7,633 nucleotides of DNA from Mycobacterium sp. (GTDB taxonomy: Bacteria; Actinomycetota; Actinomycetes; Mycobacteriales; Mycobacteriaceae). The notes under the pieces were generated by a model that was not told the DNA's origin, did not search any database, and saw only the letters and a list, made by a program, of their open reading frames with translations. How positions within the stretch are numbered: the first letter of the stretch is position 1; the number at the start of each line of letters is the position of its first letter. The stretch covers positions 1-7,633 of the forward strand of contig JAGQTR010000466.1 in assembly GCA_020438915.1 (NCBI GenBank). Direction: 5' to 3'. A program made the position numbers and the translations under genes. Shown one piece after another: positions 1 to 6,110 of the stretch.

Positions 1-242
1 ACATCCTGCGGATCGAGTTGCAGCGCGTAGGTGCGGCCAGTGTGAAAGCTCCGGGTCCTAAGGCGATGGAGCTACTCGATCTAGGCAGCCCCACCCTCGA
101 TTTCGTCAGGATCGCCGAAGGGATGGGTGTTCCCGCGCGACGGGCCTTCACCATCGAGGAGTTGACGACGGCACTGACCGAGGCATTCGCCGAGCCGGGT
201 CCGCACCTGATCGAAGTCGTTATCCCTTCGCTCGCCGGCTGA
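1..242 (+). CDS. ilvX: IlvX-like thiamine-diphosphate enzyme, C-terminal fragment (5' end outside window)
   Basis: The open frame is already running at base 3, so the gene begins left of the window; 79 codons are visible before the TGA at 240-242. The TTG at 18 is an internal Leu codon, not the start. The tail resembles the C-terminal ThDP-binding domain of acetolactate-synthase-like or benzoylformate-decarboxylase-like enzymes: a segment reading LLDLGSPTLDFVRIAEGMGV, then a Thr-Ile-Glu-Glu-Leu helix start, then GPHLIEVVIP, which is the usual closing strand of this fold. The symbol comes from position: in M. tuberculosis ilvX (Rv3509c) converges on the fadD17 side of this locus. Substrate and true acetohydroxyacid synthase activity cannot be judged, because the catalytic N-terminal Glu and the ThDP motif are not in view. 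Its stop lies 8 nt from the stop of the convergent fadD paralogue. Confidence 0.75.
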   Translation, partial: ILRIELQRVGAASVKAPGPKAMELLDLGSPTLDFVRIAEGMGVPARRAFTIEELTTALTEAFAEPGPHLIEVVIPSLAG

Positions 243-250
243 TCATCGCG

Positions 251-1927
251 TCAGACACGGGGCTGGCGGCCGTGGCGGGCAAACTCTGCGTCCAGCGCCC
301 GGCGGTCCTCGTCGTTCATCAGGCGGTAGTGCGGGCGGCTGCGATCCACCCACTGGTACACGGGTTCATCGGTGTGCCAGCGTTGTTCCTGCAGTTCACG
401 TTTGAGCACTTTGTTGGATCCGGTCGCCGGCAATCTGGCTGACAGTCGGATCAAGCGTGGAATTCCCTTGGAGCCCAGATCATTTTGCGTTGTCAGAAAT
501 ACAGCGAAGTCATCGATGTCGAACGCCTGAGGGTCGGCGACTTCGAGGGCTGCCATCACCTGATCGCCCGAACGCGGGTCGGGCACACCGTAGACCCCAG
601 CGGTGATCACATGCCGGTGACGACGGATGACTCGCTCAATCGTCAGGGCCGAGGTGTTCTCGCCGTCCACCCGGATCCAATCACCACGACGTCCGGCGAA
701 ATACAGGAACCCATCTGTGTCGAGATATCCCAGATCGCCCGACCAGTACCAGCCGTTGCGAATACGTTCGGCATCGGCGGCATCGTTGCGGTAGTACCCC
801 TCGAAATTCCGCGCACCCCGCTGGTCGACGATCTCACCGATCGCCGTATCGGGGTTGAGCACTCGGCCGTGTGCATCGAGAACCGCTGCCGGACAGGGGG
901 TCATCGACTCAGGGTCGATGATGACGATGCCAGCATGCGCTGGTCGGCCGAGCGCACCCGGCGGGGCCCCGGGATCGGCGACGGCCGCCGCACCGCCTTC
1001 ACTGGAGCCGTAACCCTCGAAGAGTTGGGCGCCGAAGCGAATGCGGAACTGCTTCTGGTCCTCCGGTGAGGCCTCAGTGCCGAATCCCCGCGTCAGTGTG
1101 TTGTCGGAATCGTCGGGGCGTTCCGGTGTGGCCATCAGGTAGGCCAGCGCCTTGCCGACGTAGGTGAAGAAAGTGGCACCGAAATACCGCACATCCGGCA
1201 AGAATCCAGCCGCAGTGAACTTCGGCGCCAGGCATACCGTGGCGCCGTTGGCCAGAGCCGGCGCCCACAGCGCCATGATCGCATTTCCGTGGAACAGCGG
1301 CATGCAGCAGTAGTCGACGTCACCGCGGTGATGGCCGTACTTTTCCGTCGCCGCGTATGCGATGCGGGCGAGGCGCCCCTGACTGCACTTGACGGCCTTG
1401 GACATGCCGGTGGTCCCGGATGTGAAAAGCAACAGATACAGCGATTGCTCGTCGACTCCCGGTGCGACGGTGAGTTCCGTCCGGCACGCATCGATACGGT
1501 TTGGGTACCCGGGTTCGTCGACGATCAGAAACCGGGAACGTGGGAGACCATGGTCGAGGTGGTGGAGCCGGCCCATCCCGGGCCCGTCGGTGACGATCAC
1601 CTGACAGTCCGCGTGTCGAATGTCTGCGGCGAGTCCGTCCGTGCCGCGCGTTGGATTCAACCCTACGACCGTGGCACCAGCCAATGCTGCTGCACCAAGC
1701 CAGAATACGAAGTCCGGCACATTATCGAGCAGCACGCCGATATGGAACGGGGCGGTGCTGAAGTTCGCCTCTCGCAGCGCACAAGCAAGCGTTGCGCGTG
1801 CCGCGGATTCGCCAACCACCTCGTGCCACGTCCAGTCGCGGTCCCGTGTCCGCAGCCCCAAACGATGGTCGCCGACCCTGTCGAGCAACATCGTGGCGAT
1901 GTCGGTGCGGTCCTCGCGCGACGTCAT
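251..1927 (-). CDS. Second FadD acyl-CoA synthetase, FadD17/FadD1-like paralogue
   Basis: A complete 558-aa adenylate-forming ligase that would convert a carboxylic acid, ATP and CoA to acyl-CoA, AMP and PPi in the cytosol. Visible motifs are the P-loop TSGTTGMSKAV (169-179), GYGSSEGG (305-312, Glu310), WSGDLGYLDTDG (395-406), GRRGDWIRVDGEN (412-424), and the C-terminal catalytic Lys506 in LPATGSNKVLKREL. All key positions are intact, so it is not a decayed copy. Over residues 212-312 it aligns without gaps to residues 208-308 of the upstream FadD17, with about 59 of 101 identical by hand count; elsewhere it is more divergent. It also has a tail of about 35 residues (from about 524) that FadD17 lacks. 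The ATG at 1927-1925 overlaps the FadD17 stop as ATGA, with no obvious ribosome binding site, which implies translational coupling. I infer a steroid or related side-chain acid as substrate from context. Similarity to the mycobacterial FadD1 group is also possible, so no symbol is given. Confidence 0.88.
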   Translation of the reverse strand: MTSREDRTDIATMLLDRVGDHRLGLRTRDRDWTWHEVVGESAARATLACALREANFSTAPFHIGVLLDNVPDFVFWLGAAALAGATVVGLNPTRGTDGLAADIRHADCQVIVTDGPGMGRLHHLDHGLPRSRFLIVDEPGYPNRIDACRTELTVAPGVDEQSLYLLLFTSGTTGMSKAVKCSQGRLARIAYAATEKYGHHRGDVDYCCMPLFHGNAIMALWAPALANGATVCLAPKFTAAGFLPDVRYFGATFFTYVGKALAYLMATPERPDDSDNTLTRGFGTEASPEDQKQFRIRFGAQLFEGYGSSEGGAAAVADPGAPPGALGRPAHAGIVIIDPESMTPCPAAVLDAHGRVLNPDTAIGEIVDQRGARNFEGYYRNDAADAERIRNGWYWSGDLGYLDTDGFLYFAGRRGDWIRVDGENTSALTIERVIRRHRHVITAGVYGVPDPRSGDQVMAALEVADPQAFDIDDFAVFLTTQNDLGSKGIPRLIRLSARLPATGSNKVLKRELQEQRWHTDEPVYQWVDRSRPHYRLMNDEDRRALDAEFARHGRQPRV

Positions 1928-3459
1928 TGTCGGGTGATTCGATAGACCGGATCGGCGCAGTCGGTGGCTTCTGCGGACAGTTGCCGTTTGACAACCTTGA
2001 AGGTCTCAGTACGGGGCAACGTGGTCCCGACGCGCACATAGACCGGCCATTGCTTAGGGCCCAGATCAGGTTGTGCACACAGAAAGCCGGTGAAATCCGC
2101 GGGGTCGAAAATCAAGCCCTCGGGCAGCACCAGGGCCGCCATCACCTGGTCGCCCACCGAGGGATCGGGTATCGGATAGACGGCGGCCTCGATGACCCCG
2201 GGGTAGCGCATCAATATCCGCTCGATCGGTGCAGTGCCCAGATTCTCGCCGTCGACACGCATCCAATCACCTAGTCGGCCAGCGAAATAGGCGAACCCGT
2301 TCTCGTCGCGGTAGGCAAGGTCGCCGCTGTGGTAAATACCGCCCCGCATGCGCTCGCTATCGGCTTCGGCATCCTTGTAATAGCCCCGGAACTGTCCGCG
2401 CCCTTCGGTGTTGACCAACTCGCCGACCACCCCGGGCGCACACTCCTGGCCACTGTCGATGTCGACGATCGTCACCCCGCCCACCAGTGGCCCCAAAGCG
2501 CCCTCAGGTGTGTCTGGCGTACGGGCGATGGCCACCCCGCCTTCGCTCGATCCGAATCCGTCGATCACCCGCACCCCGAAGCGCTGCGCGAACCGGGTCA
2601 CGTCACGCGGAGCGCCCTCGTTGCCGTAGGCCAGTCTCAGTGGGTTGTCGGAATCGTCCGGGTGCTCCGGGGTTGCCAGGATGTAGGACAACGGTTTGCC
2701 GACGTAGTTGGCGTAGGTTGCACCGAAACGCCGAACATCGGGCAAGAATTGGGACGCGGAGAAATTGCACCGCAACGCGATGGATGCTCCCGCTGCCACG
2801 GCCGGGGCCCATCCCGCCATGATCGCGTTGGAGTGGAACAGCGGCATCGACAGATAACAGGTGTCGGAGGGGTCGAGGCCGAGCCGCTGCGCGAGCATGC
2901 TGCCCGGGAGCGCGATCTTCTCGTGGGTGCAGCGCACCGCCTTCGGATCGCCACTGGTGCCCGAGGTGAAGATCAACATGAACAGGTCGTCGGGATCAGC
3001 GGGGCGAAACTCGACCGGTGCGCCGTCGAAGGCGCCGAGTTCTTCACTGAATTCCGGTGATTCGACGTCGATCGCTATGACGCCGTTTGGCCCACTATCC
3101 CGGTCGGCCAGCACCAGTTGGCAGTCAGCGTGTTCGATATCGCGCTGCAGGGAAGCCCCGCGGCGAGTCGGGTTCAGTCCGACGGGCACGATCCCCGACA
3201 GCGCGGCCGCGACCAGCACTGTGCAGAAGAACGGGGTGTTGCCCGCAAGCACCCCCACATGTGCAGGCCGACCCGGGTCCAGCCGCGCCCGGAGTAACGC
3301 CGCAAGGCTGGCGCCGTGCTGAATGTGATTGCGCCAGCTCACAAAAGCCACCGACGACGTACCTGGGTCGATCGCATAGACACCACGATCGTCGACGTCA
3401 ACCAGGGGCGTCAGCAGACCGGTGACGGTCGGTGCGAGAGGGGCGGCCACCGCAGGCAA
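1924..3459 (-). CDS. fadD17: Steroid side-chain acyl-CoA synthetase FadD17
   Basis: A 511-aa adenylate-forming ligase; M. tuberculosis FadD17 is about 500 aa. In that species FadD17 is reported to activate steroids with C5 side chains, feeding the side-chain beta-oxidation enzymes. Motifs are the P-loop TSGTSGDPKAV (165-175), PLFHSNAIMAGWAPA (206-220), GFGSSEGG (301-308, Glu306), HSGDLAYRDENG (377-388), GRLGDWMRVDGENL (394-407), and the catalytic Lys488 in LPRTETFKVVKRQL. The segment FSASQFLPDVRRFGATYANY and the LGTAPIER stretch are strongly FadD17-like, making this the direct orthologue of the two fadD genes here. The start is uncertain. The longest frame begins with TTG at 3459, 6 nt after the fadE27 stop; a GTG at 3450-3448 gives an N-terminus nearer the family length. 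Neither has a convincing ribosome binding site, so coupling to fadE27 is likely. Confidence 0.92.
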   Translation of the reverse strand: MPAVAAPLAPTVTGLLTPLVDVDDRGVYAIDPGTSSVAFVSWRNHIQHGASLAALLRARLDPGRPAHVGVLAGNTPFFCTVLVAAALSGIVPVGLNPTRRGASLQRDIEHADCQLVLADRDSGPNGVIAIDVESPEFSEELGAFDGAPVEFRPADPDDLFMLIFTSGTSGDPKAVRCTHEKIALPGSMLAQRLGLDPSDTCYLSMPLFHSNAIMAGWAPAVAAGASIALRCNFSASQFLPDVRRFGATYANYVGKPLSYILATPEHPDDSDNPLRLAYGNEGAPRDVTRFAQRFGVRVIDGFGSSEGGVAIARTPDTPEGALGPLVGGVTIVDIDSGQECAPGVVGELVNTEGRGQFRGYYKDAEADSERMRGGIYHSGDLAYRDENGFAYFAGRLGDWMRVDGENLGTAPIERILMRYPGVIEAAVYPIPDPSVGDQVMAALVLPEGLIFDPADFTGFLCAQPDLGPKQWPVYVRVGTTLPRTETFKVVKRQLSAEATDCADPVYRITRQ

Positions 3460-3465
3460 GTCGAA

Positions 3466-4569
3466 TCAGGCCGGGGTTTCGGCAAGTTCGCGACCGATAG
3501 CCAGCAGCGCGCCGGTCGCACTTCCCACCGCGAACTCGGTCTGCTTGGCAGCAAGAAAATACCGGTGTATCGGGTGGTCGGTGTCGATCCCCACACCGCC
3601 ATGCACGTGTACCGCGGTGTGTGCCACCCGATGGCCGGCTTCGGCCGCCCAGAACGCCGCGGAGCGCACGTCGATGTCGGCGGGAAGGCCTTCGGAAAAC
3701 CGCCAGGCGGCCTGCGTCAGCGTCAACCGCAATCCCTTGATGTCGATGTAGCCGTCCGCCAGCCGCGATGACACCGCCTGGAAACTGCCGATCGGCCTGT
3801 CGAACTGCTCACGTTCACGGGCGTACAGTGCGGTCAACTCCAGTGCTCGGTCCACCACGCCCAGTTGGAACGCCGACAGACCCAATAGCTGGCGGGTCTC
3901 GAGCCAGCCGAGCACGGCGGCCCCGTCGGAACCGACCACCCGCTGTTCGCCGACCTCGACGCCGTGCAGTTCGAGATGGCCGACACAGCCATGCCCAGTG
4001 GTGCTCAACGGTGTGTTCGTCACACCGGGATCGGCAGCGGTGATCAGAAAAACCTTTGTGCCCGAATCGGTTTCGGCGGGTACCAGGAACGCATCGGCCA
4101 CCGGGCCGTAGGGCACCTGGGTGCGGGTGCCGGTGAGCCGGTACCCGGCGCCACCCGCTTGGGCCTGCACCGGCCCGTCGCCCATATCCCCGGAGAGTGC
4201 GACGGTGAGGATCTTCTGGCCGGCGATCGCGGGGACCGCCCACTCCCGCGCCAGCTCCTGGGAGCCGAAGTCGGCCAGTGCGGCCGCGGCCACCACCACC
4301 GACTCCAGGTAGGGCACTGCCGCCAACTGGCGGCCGAGTGCCTCCAGAACGGCCGTCTGCTCGAGAACGCCGTATCCGCCGCCGCCCACCGATTCCGGGG
4401 CCGCGGCCGACAGCACGTCGGCGTCGATGAGCTTGGACCACAGCTCGCGGTCGAAGCGATTCGGTGCGCTGTCGAGTTCACGTTGGCGTTCGGGTGTACA
4501 CACCGCTTCGGTGATGGTGCGGACCAACCCGCTGAGATCCTCTGATGCTTCGGAGGTCTTGAAATCCAT
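3466..4569 (-). CDS. fadE27: Acyl-CoA dehydrogenase FadE27 (ChsE5), beta subunit of steroid-CoA dehydrogenase
   Basis: A 367-aa acyl-CoA dehydrogenase-fold protein, near the family length of about 370. In M. tuberculosis FadE26-FadE27 (ChsE4-ChsE5) forms an alpha2beta2 complex that desaturates steroid side-chain acyl-CoAs. Visible features are a helical N-terminal domain (about 1-110), a middle beta domain (about 120-215), and a C-terminal helical domain with REREQFDRPIGSFQ (251-264) and HVHGGVGIDTDHPIHRYF (321-338), which fit FAD-binding and subunit-contact segments. The helix where FadE26 has its catalytic Glu (NHER) reads LETRQLLG (223-230) here, consistent with this being the non-catalytic, FAD-site-completing partner. 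The exact alignment of Glu224 would need a structure overlay. The ATG at 4569-4567 follows the fadE26 stop by 18 nt with only a weak purine-rich GAGA tract upstream. The next gene is fadD17. Confidence 0.93.
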   Translation of the reverse strand: MDFKTSEASEDLSGLVRTITEAVCTPERQRELDSAPNRFDRELWSKLIDADVLSAAAPESVGGGGYGVLEQTAVLEALGRQLAAVPYLESVVVAAAALADFGSQELAREWAVPAIAGQKILTVALSGDMGDGPVQAQAGGAGYRLTGTRTQVPYGPVADAFLVPAETDSGTKVFLITAADPGVTNTPLSTTGHGCVGHLELHGVEVGEQRVVGSDGAAVLGWLETRQLLGLSAFQLGVVDRALELTALYAREREQFDRPIGSFQAVSSRLADGYIDIKGLRLTLTQAAWRFSEGLPADIDVRSAAFWAAEAGHRVAHTAVHVHGGVGIDTDHPIHRYFLAAKQTEFAVGSATGALLAIGRELAETPA

Positions 4570-4587
4570 GAAAGTTTCTCGTCTCTC

Positions 4588-5769
4588 TTACCGATTGACC
4601 CGGGGCAGGCCGAGCGCGACCATCCCGATGATGTCTCGCTGGATCTCGTTGGTGCCGCCTCCGAAGGTGAGGATCAGGCAGGACCGGTGCATGCGTTCGA
4701 TGCGGCCGCGAAGCAGTGCGCCCGGCGAATCGGTGCGCAGTGTCGCTGCGGTCCCCAGAACCTCCATCAGCAGCCGGTAGGCCTCGGTGGCCAGCTCGGT
4801 GCCGTACACCTTGGCCGCCGAGGCGTCGGCCGGCGACGGGGCGGCGTCGGTCGACGAGGCCAACTCCCAGTTGATCAACTTGAGCACTTCGGCCTTGGCG
4901 TGCACCCGGGCCAGGTTGAGTTGCACCCACTCGGAGTCGATCAGTCGCCTGCCGTGCGCATCCTTGGTGTTCTGCGCCCACTCGCGAACACCACCCAGCG
5001 CCGCATAGATCGGTTGGGCCGAGACCAGGGCCACCCGTTCGTGATTGAGCTGATTGGTGACCAGCTTCCAGCCGGCGTTCTCCTCGCCGACCAGGTTGCT
5101 TTTGGGGACGCGGACGTCCTGGTAGTAGGTCGCGCTGGTGTCGACACCCGACATCGTGTGCACCGGTGTCCAGGAGAAGCCGTCGGCGGTGGTCGGCACG
5201 ATCAGCATCGAGATGCCGCGGTGCTTCTTGGCCTCCGGATTCGTGCGTACCGCCAGCCACACGTAATCGGCATAGGCGATCAGGCTGGTCCACATCTTCT
5301 GACCGTTGATTATGTAGTCGTCGCCGTCGTGGACGGCGGTGGTGCGTAACGCGGCCAGGTCGGTGCCGGCGCTCGGCTCTGAGTAGCCGATCGAGAAGTG
5401 CAGCTCACCCTTGGCGATCCTGGGCAGGAAGAATGACTTCTGCTCGTCGGTACCGAACGCCATGATCGTGGGTGCGACGCTGTTGATGGTCAGGAACGGC
5501 ACCGGAACGTTGGCGAGCGAGGCTTCGTCGTTGAAGATCAGACCGTCCATCGGCGGGCGGGCCTGACCGCCGAACTCGGTGGGCCAGGACAGCGTCAACC
5601 AGCCGTCCTTGCCCATCTGGGCCACCGTCTCGCGGTAGACGTTGCCGCGTCCCATCTCACCGTCGTTGGATGCCAGCGCCTCGGCGCGCTCCGGTGTCAT
5701 GAGCTTGGTGAAGTACGCGCGCAGCTCGCGGCGCAACTCCTCCTGCTCGGGGGTGTAGCCGATTCGCAT
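4588..5769 (-). CDS. fadE26: Acyl-CoA dehydrogenase FadE26 (ChsE4), catalytic alpha subunit
   Basis: A 393-aa acyl-CoA dehydrogenase (family about 400 aa), first gene of the leftward operon. With FadE27 it introduces the alpha,beta double bond into 3-oxo-cholest-4-en-26-oyl-CoA-type and shorter steroid-CoA esters, as described for M. tuberculosis ChsE4-ChsE5. Features in order are SWPTEFGGQARP (61-72), IGYSEPSAGTDLAAL (127-141, the flavin and substrate loop), INGQKMWTS (154-162), and LNHERVAL (241-248), where Glu244 sits at the expected catalytic-base position (reported as Glu247 in the M. tuberculosis protein). The closing signature is FGGGTNEIQRDIIG (369-382). The start is the ATG at 5769-5767, preceded on the minus strand by GAGGA at good spacing. 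Its promoter is in the KstR-site intergenic region shared with fdxD. No abnormality is seen. Confidence 0.95.
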   Translation of the reverse strand: MRIGYTPEQEELRRELRAYFTKLMTPERAEALASNDGEMGRGNVYRETVAQMGKDGWLTLSWPTEFGGQARPPMDGLIFNDEASLANVPVPFLTINSVAPTIMAFGTDEQKSFFLPRIAKGELHFSIGYSEPSAGTDLAALRTTAVHDGDDYIINGQKMWTSLIAYADYVWLAVRTNPEAKKHRGISMLIVPTTADGFSWTPVHTMSGVDTSATYYQDVRVPKSNLVGEENAGWKLVTNQLNHERVALVSAQPIYAALGGVREWAQNTKDAHGRRLIDSEWVQLNLARVHAKAEVLKLINWELASSTDAAPSPADASAAKVYGTELATEAYRLLMEVLGTAATLRTDSPGALLRGRIERMHRSCLILTFGGGTNEIQRDIIGMVALGLPRVNR

Positions 5770-5776
5770 GACGCTG

Positions 5777-5781
5777 TCCTC
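5777..5781 (-). promoter_or_regulatory. Ribosome binding site of fadE26
   Basis: On the minus strand the sequence reads GTGAGGACAGCGTCATG: a GAGGA Shine-Dalgarno element 7 nt before the ATG. It is the best ribosome binding site in the leftward operon; the downstream genes have weak or no such sites, consistent with coupled translation. It supports the chosen start. Confidence 0.65.
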
Positions 5782-5847
5782 ACTTCTCTGCGGGGGCTTA
5801 ACCTGTGTCTATCGGAATACCTGGAGACACCTGAAACCTTTCCCGGT

Positions 5848-5861
5848 TGTAACACGTTCTA
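5848..5861. promoter_or_regulatory. KstR operator (cholesterol catabolism repressor site)
   Basis: TGTAACACGTTCTA matches all eight fixed positions of the published KstR palindrome TNNAACNNGTTNNA. KstR is a TetR-family repressor of mycobacterial and rhodococcal sterol catabolism that is released by steroid-CoA intermediates. The site is centred about 85 bp from the fadE26 start and about 51 bp from the fdxD start, so one operator could control both directions. This orthologous intergenic region is a known KstR target in M. tuberculosis and M. smegmatis. Binding here is inferred from sequence only. Confidence 0.88.
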
Positions 5862-5894
5862 GTGTGGGGGTCCAGAGGGTGTCAAACGACCGGC

Positions 5895-5900
5895 AGGAGG
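5895..5900 (+). promoter_or_regulatory. Ribosome binding site of fdxD
   Basis: A perfect AGGAGG lies 5 nt before the ATG at 5906. It fixes the fdxD start there rather than at the far upstream in-frame ATG at 5768, which would place 46 unrelated residues in front and run across the operator. The ATG at 5901 is out of frame. Confidence 0.85.
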
Positions 5901-5905
5901 ATGTC

Positions 5906-6097
5906 ATGCGAGTGGAAGTGGATCATGACCGCTGCGAGGGCAACGCGATCTGTGTGGGCATAGCCCCGCACGTGTTCGCCCTTGACGACGAGGACTATGC
6001 GGTGGTGAAGACCGACCCGATTCCCGCCGAGGACGAGGTGCTGGCCGAGCAGGCTATCGCTGAATGCCCGCGCGCCGCCCTGATCCGTCACGACTAG
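5906..6097 (+). CDS. fdxD: Ferredoxin FdxD, 3Fe-4S type
   Basis: A 63-aa acidic ferredoxin, the same length as I recall for M. tuberculosis FdxD (Rv3503c). The cluster ligands are Cys10 and Cys16 in RCEGNAIC and Cys54 in ECPRA. The position normally filled by a fourth Cys in 4Fe-4S proteins is Asn13, giving the C-x2-N-x2-C...CP pattern of mycobacterial 3Fe-4S ferredoxins. The central region contains LDDEDYAVVKTDPIP (26-40). It probably passes electrons from a ferredoxin reductase to a KstR-regulated oxygenase such as a CYP125-type cytochrome P450, but no partner is encoded in the window, so that is inference from co-regulation. It is first in the rightward unit, with a strong ribosome binding site, and is followed after 13 nt by the SDR gene. 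Confidence 0.93.
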   Translation: MRVEVDHDRCEGNAICVGIAPHVFALDDEDYAVVKTDPIPAEDEVLAEQAIAECPRAALIRHD

Positions 6098-6100
6098 AGG
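6096..6100 (+). promoter_or_regulatory. Ribosome binding site supporting the TTG start of the SDR gene
   Basis: AGAGG overlaps the fdxD stop codon TAG and sits 10 nt before the TTG at 6111. No ATG or GTG in this frame lies between the fdxD stop and the Rossmann motif that would leave a full N-terminal strand, so TTG is the best start. Confidence 0.55.
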
Positions 6101-6110
6101 TATTCGTACT

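Larger units (their letters stand above)
5770..5905. promoter_or_regulatory. Divergent promoter region between fadE26 and fdxD
   Basis: This 136-bp stretch, the only substantial non-coding DNA in the window, separates two diverging transcription units and must hold both promoters. It contains the KstR operator at 5848-5861. For the rightward unit a mycobacterial -10 candidate fitting TANNNT is TAGTGT at 5860-5865, overlapping the operator edge and implying a transcript start near 5872. A matching -35 is not convincing, and no clear leftward -10 was found. An inverted repeat GTGTCT/AGACAC (5805-5810 and 5825-5830, 14-nt loop) lies in the probable fadE26 leader; its role is unknown and it could be chance. 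Confidence 0.75.

Noticed and set aside
243..250. Possible bidirectional terminator between ilvX and the second fadD
   Set aside because: Only 8 nt separate the stops and no stem-loop with a T-run is visible.
251..1927. Second fadD as a decaying pseudogene
   Set aside because: The frame is uninterrupted and the P-loop, Glu310, the Asp-containing SGDL motif and Lys506 are all present.
1289..1945. Plus-strand open frame (218 codons) opposite the second fadD
   Set aside because: It is antisense to an intact ligase with all motifs; no recognisable domain and no convincing ribosome binding site.
3815..4441. Minus-strand open frame (208 codons) overlapping fadE27
   Set aside because: Translation is dominated by Arg and Gly, as expected from a frame-shifted reading of fadE27.
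4478..5293. Long minus-strand open frame (271 codons) inside fadE26
   Set aside because: It is a second frame of a well-supported gene; its translation is Arg/Gly/His-rich low-complexity sequence typical of shadow frames in GC-rich DNA.
5768..5905. Upstream extension of the fdxD frame from an ATG at 5768
   Set aside because: It would cross the KstR operator and add 46 residues with no ferredoxin similarity; a perfect AGGAGG precedes the ATG at 5906 and the 63-aa length fits FdxD.
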